Of a DNA stretch of 64,000 nucleotides, positions 34,509 to 43,874 are shown piece after piece. The first letter of the stretch is position 1. Every line of letters starts with the position of its first letter. The notes beneath the pieces are model-generated. The model ran no database searches. It had not been told where the DNA came from and was given only the letters and a program-made list of their open reading frames with translations. Origin of the DNA: Marinobacter sp. SS13-12 (GTDB lineage Bacteria > Pseudomonadota > Gammaproteobacteria > Pseudomonadales > Oleiphilaceae); assembly GCF_030227115.1 (NCBI RefSeq), contig NZ_JASSUA010000001.1:2542001-2606000 (forward strand). The letters are read 5' to 3'. The translations under genes were made by a program, and so were the position numbers.

Positions 34509-35822
34509 ATGGGAATGGAGATGCCTGAGCCCAAGTTGGAGGGCTCGAAAGATCGGCTTGATGAACTTAAAAACACCAAAGGCCGCCTGAGCCGCCTGGT
34601 GGGCGAAGCCAGGCAATCCGGCAACAATGCCGATGAACTGATCGACGAGCTGAAGCAGGTCTCCGATGAGATCAAGCAGCTTCAGAAACTGCTCAAACAA
34701 CAGCTCAATAAAACCCGGACAGCCAATAAATGGTCCCCTGGTACCATCGACGTTCCCCCGGCTGTCGCCAATAAACCTTCTCACGGCGCAATAAGAGTTG
34801 AGAGAAGCAGCGCAGACAGCGTTGGTGCAGTCGAGGCCTATCTGGCCGACCACCCGGCCGCATCAATATGGCACCGCCCGGCAGTTTCCACGTTCATCGA
34901 GAATACCTACGGGCACAGCGCCAGGTATTTCTGTGCGTTCGACGAAAACGGTAGCGTTGTTGGGGTTCTTCCCCTGGTCCAGCTCAACAGCCGTCTGTTC
35001 GGTAACTTTCTTGTGGCCATGCCCTATTTCAACTATGGCGGGTTGCTGGCGAACAACCGGGACATCGCCCTGGACCTGATTGCGCAGGCGGACCGCTGGC
35101 GCGAGGAGGTTAATGCAACGCACCTGGAGCTCCGTTTTTGCCAGGATAACGCCCTGGGCCTGCCGCAAAAGACCGACAAAGTCACCTTCTGGTTGCCACT
35201 GCCGGAGAACACCGATGAGCTTTGGGACAGTTTCCAGCCCAAGGTGCGCGCCCAGATACGTCGGGGCCAGCGGGAAATGTCCGAATTCACCATTGGTGGG
35301 CCTGAGCTGCTCGACGAATTCTATCGGGTTTTCTCGGTCAACATGCGCGACCTTGGCACCCCCGTTTACGGTAAGGTCTTTTTCGCCAATCTGTTGAAAG
35401 CCCTGGAAGGCCAGGCCTGGCTGGTGGTTGCACGGATAGATGGACAAGCCGTTGGCTGTGCGTTTCTCACCGGCTACCACGGCAGGATGGAGATTCCCTG
35501 GGCGTCGACCCTGCGCCGGTATAACCACACCAGTATCAACATGAGCATGTACTGGAAGATTCTGGAATTTGCAGTCCAGCGGGGTTTGCAGGTGTTTGAT
35601 TTCGGACGCTGCAGCCGGGATGCTGGCACCTATCGCTTTAAACAGCAGTGGGGCGCGCAGCCACTGAAGCTTTACTGGGACTATGTGCTACCGGATGGTG
35701 AGAAGCTGCCGGCACTCAATCCGAACAACCCGAAATTCAGGCTGTTGATAGCCGTTTGGCAACGAATGCCAGTGGTGCTGACGAACCTGCTGGGGCCCCA
35801 CATCGTTAAGGGACTACCATGA
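34509..35822 (+). CDS. FemAB-like XrtA/PEP-CTERM system-associated protein with N-terminal coiled coil
   Basis: This 437-residue protein has a charged coiled coil at residues about 10-70 (KDRLDELKNTKGRLSRLVGE, ELIDELKQVSDEIKQLQKLL), which is fused to a double GNAT (FemAB-type) domain from residue 100. ATPYFNYGG-like AMPYFNYGGLLANN, VRAQIRRGQREMSEF and DFGRCSRDAGTYRFKQQWG are family marks. FemAB proteins transfer amino acids from tRNA or acyl groups; the acceptor here is unknown. The coiled coil is not usual in this family's short members. It overlaps the next gene by four bases. Confidence 0.88.
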   Translation: MGMEMPEPKLEGSKDRLDELKNTKGRLSRLVGEARQSGNNADELIDELKQVSDEIKQLQKLLKQQLNKTRTANKWSPGTIDVPPAVANKPSHGAIRVERSSADSVGAVEAYLADHPAASIWHRPAVSTFIENTYGHSARYFCAFDENGSVVGVLPLVQLNSRLFGNFLVAMPYFNYGGLLANNRDIALDLIAQADRWREEVNATHLELRFCQDNALGLPQKTDKVTFWLPLPENTDELWDSFQPKVRAQIRRGQREMSEFTIGGPELLDEFYRVFSVNMRDLGTPVYGKVFFANLLKALEGQAWLVVARIDGQAVGCAFLTGYHGRMEIPWASTLRRYNHTSINMSMYWKILEFAVQRGLQVFDFGRCSRDAGTYRFKQQWGAQPLKLYWDYVLPDGEKLPALNPNNPKFRLLIAVWQRMPVVLTNLLGPHIVKGLP

Positions 35823-36799
35823 TGAGTCTGTTCCAGACCAAGGCCTGGCAAAGCGCATGGTGGGATACCTGGGGCAATCAAAAAGGCTTCAGACTGGTCA
35901 GGAAGTGGGACGGCCAGGTATCGGGCCTGTACGAGTCGAGGTATCGGCTGAAAGGGTTGCTGCCAGTACGCTCACTCCAGTTTGTTGGAACCAGCTATCG
36001 TGAGCTGAGAACCCCCAGAACGGAGTACAACCAGTTCTGCCCCGACAACCTGAGCGGCCAGCCACTATTACGAGAAATGGAAGAGGTGCTACAGGATCAG
36101 CCCTGGACAGAAGCCGTTTTTAACGACCTGCGGACTGGCTCTGAAGAGCTGTCTGCGCTGGTGACCATTGCTGCCACACATAACTGGGCCTTCAGGATTA
36201 CCGCTTCAGACAACGGTTATGCAGTGTCGACCTCCGGCAGCTTTGAAAACTATACGGCCTCCCTTGGTGCCAACAGCCGCTTGCGCCTGTTCAATCGCCG
36301 GAAAGTCCTGGAGTCACTAGGGCGCGTCCGCGAAGAAAACCTCTGGCCGTCCGACGTCGATGCTTTCTTTCAGCACCTTAACCGGTTTCACCTGGCAAGG
36401 TGGAAGAAAAACTGTGTAACGCCCACCAGCCTGGAGTTCCACAAAAAGTTTCTGTCCCGGGTTGAGGAAGAAGGGGGCAAGCCTATGCTGTGCGCTCTGT
36501 ATTGTGGCGGCGATGTGGTATCAGTGCTTTACAACGTGTGCTATCGCGGCGTTATATACAATATTCAGGCGGGATTTGATGAAAACTTCCACAAAAAGTT
36601 ATCCCTTGGCTCTCTGCACCTGGGGTATGCCATCGAAGACGCGTTTAACGCGCCGGACACGCGAAGGCTGGATTTGCTGGCTGGCTGGGGCAAGAAGGAA
36701 GACTACAAATCCCGGTTTGCAACTGACCAGTACCAATTCATATCCATAATGCTGGTGAAAAGTGTTCTGTTTCGCGCCCTTTACTGGATGAGAGGGTAA
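35819..36799 (+). CDS. GNAT (FemAB/BioF2-like) acyltransferase
   Basis: This 326-residue protein has a GNAT domain of the Acetyltransf_6 type: the middle has SLGANSRLRLFNRRKVLESL and DAFFQHLNRFHLARWKK, then MLCALYCGGDVVSVLYNVCY, and near the C-terminus LDLLAGWGKKEDYKSRF. Its coupling to the FemAB-like gene by an ATGA overlap suggests that the two act in one modification step. Substrates are unknown. There is no membrane segment or signal peptide. Confidence 0.8.
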   Translation: MMSLFQTKAWQSAWWDTWGNQKGFRLVRKWDGQVSGLYESRYRLKGLLPVRSLQFVGTSYRELRTPRTEYNQFCPDNLSGQPLLREMEEVLQDQPWTEAVFNDLRTGSEELSALVTIAATHNWAFRITASDNGYAVSTSGSFENYTASLGANSRLRLFNRRKVLESLGRVREENLWPSDVDAFFQHLNRFHLARWKKNCVTPTSLEFHKKFLSRVEEEGGKPMLCALYCGGDVVSVLYNVCYRGVIYNIQAGFDENFHKKLSLGSLHLGYAIEDAFNAPDTRRLDLLAGWGKKEDYKSRFATDQYQFISIMLVKSVLFRALYWMRG

Positions 36800-36820
36800 A
36801 TCACTGTGGCAGGGAGTGCT

Positions 36821-37939
36821 ATGACGACCATTTTGCATCTTATAGATACCACGGGGCCAGGTGGCGCAGAAACCGTATTCACCAACCTGCTTAAAGAGCT
36901 GGAGCAGACAGAATTCCGCAACATTGTGGTATTGCGTGGCGAAGGATGGGTGGCAGACAGGGTCCGTAGCCTTGGTATTAAACCACACATTATCGATTCC
37001 AAGGGCAGCTTCAATCTTGGCTACATCAAGGCACTGCGGCAGCTGATCCTGCGCGAGAAGGTGGATCTTATCCACGCCCACCTTCTCGGCTCAAACGTCT
37101 ATGGTGCTTTGCTGGCCCTGATATGCAGAAAGCCCATGATTGCAACCTTTCACGGTGCCGTGGATGTCGCCTCAAGAGAACGATTCTTACGGGTGAAATT
37201 TTTCCTCATAGGGCGCGGTGCCTCCAGCATCGTGTGCGTTTCAAAGCGACTCCAGCAAGAGCTGGCTGATCGCAGCCCCTTGTCCACCCATAAGCTGAAA
37301 CTCATCTACAACGGTGTGGACCCCGAGACCTTCAGTGGTGCCCCCGCATCGGGGCTTAAAGAGGAGCTGGGGCTCCCGCAGGACGCAACCCTGGTGGTCT
37401 CCATAGGCAACATTCGCCCTGCGAAAGGGTATGAACACCTGGTAGACGCCGCGGTCACCATGGCGGACAGGGACCCGAAAGTTCATTTTGTCGTTGTCGG
37501 GCACCAAAAGGAAAATCTCTTCAATAAACTGATGGACCAGGTCGCAAATGCGCCCAGACAACCCAATATCCATTGGCTGGGTTTTCGGCAGGACGTGGCC
37601 AATATCCTCAGGCAGGCTGATATTTTCCTGTTGCCCTCCGTATCTGAAGGCTTTTCCATTTCCACCGTGGAGGCCATGATGGCAGGGGTACCCGTGATCG
37701 CCACTCGAAGTGGTGGTCCGGAAGAAATCATCATAGACGGAGTGTCAGGCATTTTGGTGCCGGTAAAAGACCCTGGGGCCATCGTGATGGCCATTCAGAA
37801 GTTGATGGGGCAGTCGACGCGTGAAGGCGTAATCGATGAGGCGAGGCGCTCCGCCAAGGATCGCTTCTCTCTGCAATCCATGTTGGCGAGCTATAAAGAC
37901 ACCTATAATCAATTGGTCAACAAGAAAAGGGACGGATAA
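36821..37939 (+). CDS. GT4 glycosyltransferase
   Basis: This protein of about 372 residues has the GT-B fold of family 4. The N-terminus TILHLIDTTGPGGAETVF carries the GG acceptor loop, SIGNIRPAKGYEHLVDAA opens the donor domain, and LPSVSEGFSISTVEAMMAG has the E-x7-E pair. Acceptor and sugar are unknown. ATG at 36821 is preferred (AGGGAG just upstream), but a GTG at 36806 in the same frame is possible. It is part of the forward EPS run, 3 bases from the next gene. Confidence 0.9.
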   Translation: MTTILHLIDTTGPGGAETVFTNLLKELEQTEFRNIVVLRGEGWVADRVRSLGIKPHIIDSKGSFNLGYIKALRQLILREKVDLIHAHLLGSNVYGALLALICRKPMIATFHGAVDVASRERFLRVKFFLIGRGASSIVCVSKRLQQELADRSPLSTHKLKLIYNGVDPETFSGAPASGLKEELGLPQDATLVVSIGNIRPAKGYEHLVDAAVTMADRDPKVHFVVVGHQKENLFNKLMDQVANAPRQPNIHWLGFRQDVANILRQADIFLLPSVSEGFSISTVEAMMAGVPVIATRSGGPEEIIIDGVSGILVPVKDPGAIVMAIQKLMGQSTREGVIDEARRSAKDRFSLQSMLASYKDTYNQLVNKKRDG

Positions 37940-37942
37940 TGG

Positions 37943-39730
37943 ATGTCCAGGTTCCTGGCATATATCAATAAAGGCAGGGCGGCTGGCTCTGAGTCAGTGC
38001 ACGCTATACTGCAGGAGTCGACGCCTCCTGAGGTAAGCATAAAGACGTTTTCCCACGACTGCATTCAGGTCGCATACTCAGGCAAGGTGAGCATCCATCG
38101 GGATGACTCCCTCAGTCTGTTATTTATTCTGACAGGTTACTTCCGCCACTCCAGCGTCTCGTCAGCATACTCAGACGATGCCAAAGACCTTTTACCGCTG
38201 TTTGAGGAACAGAACGACCCGTTGAAAGACGACTTTGAAGGTTGTTTTTCTCTGGTTGTATGTGATCTCAACACCGGTGACGTCCGGTTGATGACGGACA
38301 CATTCGGAACAAGGCCACTGTATTACAACTCCGGCGAACGACATGTAGCTGTCTCATCAGAAACCTTCCTTCTGCTACCCTGGGTAGAAAAACTCTCTGT
38401 GCCATCAACAGCTTTAACGAGCAGCTTCTGGCTGGGGTTCTGTCGTGCACCTGAAAGCCTGATTTCAGGGATTGCAAAAGTGCATGATAACGGTGTCGTG
38501 AACATATCCAGTGGGCGTGTCACTGAAAGTCACGTCAAGCCTTGCCCTCTGGTGATAGAGCCTGACGAAACGCTTGATTTTGATGATGTGGTCAGCCGCA
38601 TTGAGAAAGCACTGGATCGGGAGTTTGCCAGCCTTGGCAGGACGGTGAACAGGGTTGCCGTGTTGCTGAGTGGTGGCGTCGACTCATCAATAATGGCCGC
38701 CTACGCTAAGAAACATTTTGCGGACTGCGTGGCATATTCCTGTGAGATAGAAGGTTTTGATAACCCCGAACTGGAAAGGGCCGTTTACGTCGCAGAAAAA
38801 TTGGGCCTGAGGCATGAAATTGTCAGGCTGAACCTGGATGATCTGGACCGGGTTTTTTCTGACGTAGTTACAATGCTTGAGGGGCCCTCAAGGCACATCA
38901 ATAACATTGTCGTGCGCCGGATTTTCCAGGAGATCCAGGGCTTCGACGCCATCATTGGTGGTGATGGGGCAGATGCTTTATTTGGTACCAAAACCAACCG
39001 AACGATTAAAAATATAGAGAAAAAAACAACGCTGGCGAGCCGGGTTCCTGATTTTCTAAAACCGATTATCTCAATGATTGTTGACAGGGTTAGTCCTGGC
39101 AAACGTGCCCACCTGAGGCGGATACTGACTAACGATCTTGAATCGCTGCTAGGCAACCTGTTTACGATAGATTACGGAGAGCAGCAGGTTTCTGTCGCGG
39201 CTAAGTTGGGGGTATCCCAGTTTTACGGAATCCCATTGAGTGCCTATAAATCAACCAACATCGTAGGAAAAAGCCTAGAAGCAAATATTTCCCTATTCCT
39301 GCGGTGTATGCTGGAGCGCAATAGCAAGTTGTCTTATGACTCAAGCATCCCTGTTTACTATCCTTTTCTTTCGGAGGGGATGCTCAAAATATCGAGACAA
39401 CTTCCATACAAGCATCGCTTTGATGAAGCAGGCAATGCCAAGCCAGCATTAAGGGAAGTTTGCAGGCGGCGCATCGATTCTTCAGTTATTGAATGGCCCA
39501 AGATTGGCTTTGAAACTCCGGAAAAGGCCTGGCTCACCAATAATCTCAAGCCCTATCTGGACAGGGTTCTCGCCAACGGCGGGGGAATTAGCAAGGTTCT
39601 GGGTGTGAAACTGAATAGCGATGACATTGAAACTGTGCAGTCTTCAACCCGAATGTTGTGGTGGTTGATGACACTGGACGTAAGTTTGCTTGAGATGGAA
39701 TCAAAGTTTCTCAGGTGGAAGCAGGAGTAA
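37943..39730 (+). CDS. Asparagine-synthetase-like amide ligase lacking the glutaminase cysteine
   Basis: This 595-residue protein has the two-domain layout of AsnB. Residues 1-200 follow the class II glutaminase fold (FEGCFSLVVCDLNTGDVRLM, DTFGTRPLYY), but the N-terminus is MSRFLAY and not MCG, so the catalytic Cys2 is absent. The synthetase domain has the PP-loop LLSGGVDSSIMAAYA near residue 245, EGPSRHIN and DAIIGGDGADALFG. It probably activates a carboxylate as an adenylate and uses free ammonia or an amine. Asparagine-synthetase relatives are usual in exosortase-A EPS loci. Confidence 0.88.
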   Translation: MSRFLAYINKGRAAGSESVHAILQESTPPEVSIKTFSHDCIQVAYSGKVSIHRDDSLSLLFILTGYFRHSSVSSAYSDDAKDLLPLFEEQNDPLKDDFEGCFSLVVCDLNTGDVRLMTDTFGTRPLYYNSGERHVAVSSETFLLLPWVEKLSVPSTALTSSFWLGFCRAPESLISGIAKVHDNGVVNISSGRVTESHVKPCPLVIEPDETLDFDDVVSRIEKALDREFASLGRTVNRVAVLLSGGVDSSIMAAYAKKHFADCVAYSCEIEGFDNPELERAVYVAEKLGLRHEIVRLNLDDLDRVFSDVVTMLEGPSRHINNIVVRRIFQEIQGFDAIIGGDGADALFGTKTNRTIKNIEKKTTLASRVPDFLKPIISMIVDRVSPGKRAHLRRILTNDLESLLGNLFTIDYGEQQVSVAAKLGVSQFYGIPLSAYKSTNIVGKSLEANISLFLRCMLERNSKLSYDSSIPVYYPFLSEGMLKISRQLPYKHRFDEAGNAKPALREVCRRRIDSSVIEWPKIGFETPEKAWLTNNLKPYLDRVLANGGGISKVLGVKLNSDDIETVQSSTRMLWWLMTLDVSLLEMESKFLRWKQE

Positions 39731-39776
39731 TTAGCAGAATGTCAGAGGCACGACCGTTTTTATTGGGAGAAAAGCA

Positions 39777-40781
39777 TTGAAGGAGCAGGTGCTGAAATGG
39801 GCAAACATTCTGGGCGAGACGGGTTTCTACCGGTTGATATGCCCTGGCCGCTTACCGGTCTTCATGCTTCATCGCGTTACAGAGGGCGATGATGGTGTTC
39901 CGGGAGGACTGACAGCCAACCGTTTGCGAAGTTACCTCCAATATCTTACAGGCAGGGGATACCAGGTCCTTTCAATGGATGAACTTTGGCAATCTCTTTG
40001 CCATGGACAGAGGATCTCATCCAGGTCTGTCATGTTTACCATCGATGATGGTTTTCATGATCATCATGACGTGGCCGCAAAGGTGTTTGACGAGTTCGGT
40101 TTTCCGTTGAACTTTTTTGTTATCACGGGCCTGCTGGACCAGCAACTGTGGCCGTGGGACGACCAGGTGACCTATGCACTCAAGCACGCCGGTGTAGAGC
40201 ACACAGATATCCGCCTACCTTCCGGAGCGGTCTATTCGATCAACCTGGAGGATAAATCAGCAGGTGCAACGGTGAGGGAGATTCGCGATGCCCTGAAAAT
40301 TTCGCCCCAGGCACAAGTCTACCAGTGGCTTCGGGAGGAACTTTTCGCCAAACTGCAGGTCGATTTCCCCTCTACTATTCCCCAGGAATATCAGCCAATG
40401 TCCTGGACCGATGCAAGATTGTTGCGTGAGAGGGGGCACGGTGTCTATCCGCACACTCGTTCCCACCGGATACTCTCAACCTTGGACCTGACAGAAAAGC
40501 GTGAGGAAATCCGTAATTCTCTTGAACGGGTTGGGGCGGAACTAGGGTATTCGCCACAGGTGTTTGCCTACCCAACAGGACGACCTGCGGATTACGATGG
40601 CGACGATGTGGAAGAACTCAGGCAGGCCGGGTTTAACATGGCGTTCAATACGGTTCCCGCCTACGTAAAGCAGGGGCAGGACCAATACCAGCTTCCCCGC
40701 TTCTCCCTGCCGGAGAACACAGCGGACTTCCTGCAGATTGTTAATCGTTTCGAGGCATTGAAAGAAAAACTGCGGCGCTAG
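39777..40781 (+). CDS. Polysaccharide deacetylase (NodB domain)
   Basis: This 334-residue protein has a NodB-type carbohydrate esterase domain: FMLHRVTEGD near residue 25, MFTIDDGFHDHHDVAAKVFD (the TFDDG motif, here TIDDG) near residue 85, and VYPHTRSHRILSTL near residue 220, which takes the place of the usual HTxxH metal motif. VFAYPTGRPADY follows. The start is TTG at 39777 after GGGAGA. No signal peptide is visible. It closes the first forward EPS block and overlaps the convergent ATP-grasp gene by four bases. Confidence 0.88.
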   Translation: MKEQVLKWANILGETGFYRLICPGRLPVFMLHRVTEGDDGVPGGLTANRLRSYLQYLTGRGYQVLSMDELWQSLCHGQRISSRSVMFTIDDGFHDHHDVAAKVFDEFGFPLNFFVITGLLDQQLWPWDDQVTYALKHAGVEHTDIRLPSGAVYSINLEDKSAGATVREIRDALKISPQAQVYQWLREELFAKLQVDFPSTIPQEYQPMSWTDARLLRERGHGVYPHTRSHRILSTLDLTEKREEIRNSLERVGAELGYSPQVFAYPTGRPADYDGDDVEELRQAGFNMAFNTVPAYVKQGQDQYQLPRFSLPENTADFLQIVNRFEALKEKLRR

Positions 40782-41959
40782 TTGGCATCCCCGCGCAATT
40801 TTCGCCCGACCCGGGCGATAATATCCCGGATGGAGGCGCAAGAGTATCTGAACGCCGGGTGCGGGTCTTTCCAGTAAAACAGGGCTGCTACCCGGCGGTA
40901 GCGGAGCAGCCCGATATATCGGAAAAGCACGGAAAACAGGTTCTCGCGGTCTTCAAGCCGGGCTACCAGATCCCCAAAGAAATTCCAGTACACGCGATTG
41001 TTTTTCTGCGGCGCGAACGCCACCTTATTGCCATAGGCGACCTGTGTGCAGGCCAGAATGTTATTGATCCCGCATCGGGTGTCAAACCAGTTACACATTC
41101 CGAGGCGTGGGTTGGTCTCAATATAATAGTAATTGCCGGAGTTCTGGTCCTTCTTGAACTCGATCATTGCTGGCCCGGAATAATTGAGGGCCTCGCCAAT
41201 TTTTGCGCATTCATCGCGCAATACCTGATTTTCCCGGCTGATTGCCAGTGACGTTACCCCGTAATGCGAAGGCATGGTGCCCAGGCGGTTGAACACGAAA
41301 CACGCACTGAGCTGCTTGTTCAGGTCGAAGGTAACGTTGCATACCCACAGATTATCGTCTTCACCCTCAATCACCTCCTGGGCAATAAATCGGTCCAGCT
41401 CACCACGGAAACGTGCTCGAAACTCATCGAATTCCGCCTGGGAGTTGATAATGACATTCTTGGCGCCTAAAACCGCGTACTCACGGAACGTTCGGGGCTT
41501 GATAATTAATGGGAAGGATTCGGGAACATCGCTGACCAACTCATAATAGGTTTTAGGGAGGGTGATGCCGCCTTCCTCCATGGATTTGCATTCCAGTTTC
41601 TTGTCATTGAGGATCTCGGTGGTTTCCGATGAAGGAACAATCAGGTGGTGATTGGAATAACCCTCAGTCTTCAGTTTACCAAGCAGTTCCGCCGCAAGAT
41701 CCGAGCAGGCCAGTAATACCCCCGGCCCATCTTCGTTGCGGTACAACTGGTCCAGAACCGGCCTTATATCCTCCACGCCAGGATTTGCCGGTAACAGAAA
41801 ACGGTACTGGCTATACCGGCTATAGGCGCTCAAATCCGTCTGGCTGGTCAGCAGGGTATAGGTTCTCAAGCCCGCATACGCGGCTGAGCGCACCGCACCG
41901 AGTCCATTAAGGCCGTTTGCAAGAATGATGACATACGGTTGATTCATAGAAATCGTCAA
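40778..41959 (-). CDS. ATP-grasp ligase (carbamoyl-phosphate-synthase-like)
   Basis: This 393-residue protein has an ATP-grasp fold. An N-terminal Rossmann-like domain (VIILANGLNGLGAVRSAAYA) is followed by the ATP-binding LIIKPRTFREYAVLG segment and the metal-binding MIEFKKDQNSGNYYYIETNPRLGM near residue 275 (Glu and Asn of ExN). ATP-grasp ligases make acylphosphates and join them to amines or thiols. Its pairing with a second ATP-grasp gene suggests successive ligation steps. The start is TTG at 41959, overlapping the upstream stop (TTGA); ATG at 41947 is an alternative. Confidence 0.85.
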   Translation of the reverse strand: MTISMNQPYVIILANGLNGLGAVRSAAYAGLRTYTLLTSQTDLSAYSRYSQYRFLLPANPGVEDIRPVLDQLYRNEDGPGVLLACSDLAAELLGKLKTEGYSNHHLIVPSSETTEILNDKKLECKSMEEGGITLPKTYYELVSDVPESFPLIIKPRTFREYAVLGAKNVIINSQAEFDEFRARFRGELDRFIAQEVIEGEDDNLWVCNVTFDLNKQLSACFVFNRLGTMPSHYGVTSLAISRENQVLRDECAKIGEALNYSGPAMIEFKKDQNSGNYYYIETNPRLGMCNWFDTRCGINNILACTQVAYGNKVAFAPQKNNRVYWNFFGDLVARLEDRENLFSVLFRYIGLLRYRRVAALFYWKDPHPAFRYSCASIRDIIARVGRKLRGDAN

Positions 41960-43131
41960 CTTTTGAGTGCACGTAGATATTGTTTCACCTCGAACCAGAA
42001 AGGGCGAAGGTCTTTCCAGCGATTAACCTCGTGACGGGTTCGCCATCCCGGTTTGAAAAACCGCAAAATCTCAACAAGCTTCTGGCCGAAGGTGTAGGTG
42101 TCCGGCGCGGATTTCAGCACAAGGTAAAGTCGGTCCAGGTCACCAAGCAACCATCGCACTCTCCGGTGCTGCCAGCTTACTTGAGGCACAGTTTGCCCGG
42201 TGCTGGCCAGATACAGCCACCAGGGGAAGTCGATTCCGGAATCAATGGCCAGTTGCAGCGACCCCCAGAACCTGGGATTCACCTCCATCAGGTAACCTGT
42301 ACCATCCGGCGAGACCCGGAATTCCACCATGGCTACACCGTGCCAGGTGACAGTGCGAAGCAGTTTTTCTGCATAGGTTCGCAGCTGATCATCTACGGGT
42401 GCCGACTCGCATAAAACGCTGACGCCCCCGCCCGGTGGCTTTTCCCTCAGTCTGCGATGGGCGAAAAAACACACAGGCTCGCCATGATCAAAAAGCGCAA
42501 AAATGCCCTGCCCAGAGCCCTCTATAAACGATTGAATCGTGAACGGAAACTGGAAAAACAGGTGATCCCGCAAGGCAGCTGCTGCTTCCTGGGCTGAGTA
42601 CGCAATAACAACTTGCGTTGAAACAATGGAAGTCGGCTGCAGAATCTTTGACTTGAAAGGCTTGAGCACAACAGGATAGTGGGTGATCGTCTCCAGTGCC
42701 TTAACGCCTTCTTCTGCCGTTTCACAGAACACCGTCTCCGGCACTGGCACACCCTGCTGAAGTGCGAGTTGGAACAGGTTGTTCTTGTTGGCAAGCTGCT
42801 CCACAGACCCCGTTTCGGGGAAGGGAAGCGTAACGTGCGCAGGCAGCTCGTCTCGGTAGGCCAGAATAACGTAAGTGGTGGCTTCCGTGATGGGGAGCAG
42901 GAATGAAATATTCAGCTCACGGATCTGTTCCAGAAGGTCTTCAAAAAACCGCCTGGGCGCGGTAAAAGGATCTGCATAGGTGATACATTGGTAACAATAC
43001 CGGGAGAGGCCGGCCATAGACGGGGAACCACTCTCACCGACAGCTACCCATAACCCTTTCGCACCCAGTGAACGCACTGCTGCAAGTGCCGCCCGCTGAT
43101 TGCCGTCCAGCACCAGAATTCTGGGTTCCAT
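41956..43131 (-). CDS. ATP-grasp ligase (second of a tandem pair)
   Basis: This 391-residue protein has the same fold as its downstream neighbour: RILVLDGNQRAALAAVRSLG, VVLKPFKSKI, the large central sheet with FTIQSFIEGSGQGIFAL, and metal-binding MVEFRVSPDGTGYLMEVNPR near residue 265. The two share little sequence beyond the motifs, so they may use different substrates. ATG at 43131 follows AGGACG at good spacing; a TTG nine bases upstream is less likely. It is transcribed divergently from the phosphatase gene. Confidence 0.86.
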   Translation of the reverse strand: MEPRILVLDGNQRAALAAVRSLGAKGLWVAVGESGSPSMAGLSRYCYQCITYADPFTAPRRFFEDLLEQIRELNISFLLPITEATTYVILAYRDELPAHVTLPFPETGSVEQLANKNNLFQLALQQGVPVPETVFCETAEEGVKALETITHYPVVLKPFKSKILQPTSIVSTQVVIAYSAQEAAAALRDHLFFQFPFTIQSFIEGSGQGIFALFDHGEPVCFFAHRRLREKPPGGGVSVLCESAPVDDQLRTYAEKLLRTVTWHGVAMVEFRVSPDGTGYLMEVNPRFWGSLQLAIDSGIDFPWWLYLASTGQTVPQVSWQHRRVRWLLGDLDRLYLVLKSAPDTYTFGQKLVEILRFFKPGWRTRHEVNRWKDLRPFWFEVKQYLRALKS

Positions 43132-43334
43132 AGGTAGCAACGTCCTGTGTTTTTACCAAGTGTTCAACTGATGGCCGATTATCCTGCATAATGAGCCTGA
43201 ATTCTATCGCCGTCTTCTTACGGAAAAGTAGGAAACGCCTCCAACCGGTCACAGTGGCAACCCTGTTTGTGGCATGATGGAGATCAAAAGGGAAGTCAGT
43301 CAGCGTTCTGGTTGAACTATAGGGAGATTACGCA

Positions 43335-43874
43335 TTGAGCCAGTGGGTGTACGAGCAGTTTGGCTCGAAAACAGGATTTGTCCGATTTTACTATCACCGG
43401 GCTCGAGCGTTTACAGGCGCCTATCGGAAATATTCCCGGAATGCAGTTTCCGTTGCCTCCCGGCGACTGGTTTTCATCTGTAGCGGAAATATATGCCGTA
43501 GCCCCCTGGCAGAGGTGTATGCCCGCAGCCTCGGGATGGAGGCGGCCTCCTGTGGCCTGAACTGCGGTGACGCATTTCCTGCAGACCCTCGGGCGCGGGA
43601 GTTTGCCCGGGAGCAAGGGTTAAGCCTCGAAGACCACAGAACAGTCAATGTCCGGGATTTTGAGTTTCAAGATTCGGATCTGATTGTAGTAATGGAGCCG
43701 TCCCACATAGACCAATTCGAGAAGAAGGTGGGGAAGAACCACATACTGGTTCTGGCTGGAAGTTACTGCCGAAAACCCATACCGTACATTCACGATCCCT
43801 TTAACTGTTGCCCGGCGTTCTTCACACGATGCGAGACTCTAGTAATGGAATCTGTGCGGGGGCTCTATGCGTAA
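43335..43874 (+). CDS. Low-molecular-weight protein-tyrosine-phosphatase-like protein (Wzb family)
   Basis: This 179-residue protein carries the catalytic loop CSGNICRS (C49 to R55, the C-x5-R signature) in VFICSGNICRSPLAE, and later YIHDPFN, which holds the general-acid DP. An N-terminal extension of about 43 residues rich in Tyr, Arg and aromatic residues precedes the usual start, longer than in Wzb proteins. It would remove phosphate from a BY-kinase, but the kinase-like protein in this locus has a defective P-loop. TTG start with AGGGAG upstream. It overlaps the next gene by eight bases. Confidence 0.86.
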   Translation: MSQWVYEQFGSKTGFVRFYYHRARAFTGAYRKYSRNAVSVASRRLVFICSGNICRSPLAEVYARSLGMEAASCGLNCGDAFPADPRAREFAREQGLSLEDHRTVNVRDFEFQDSDLIVVMEPSHIDQFEKKVGKNHILVLAGSYCRKPIPYIHDPFNCCPAFFTRCETLVMESVRGLYA

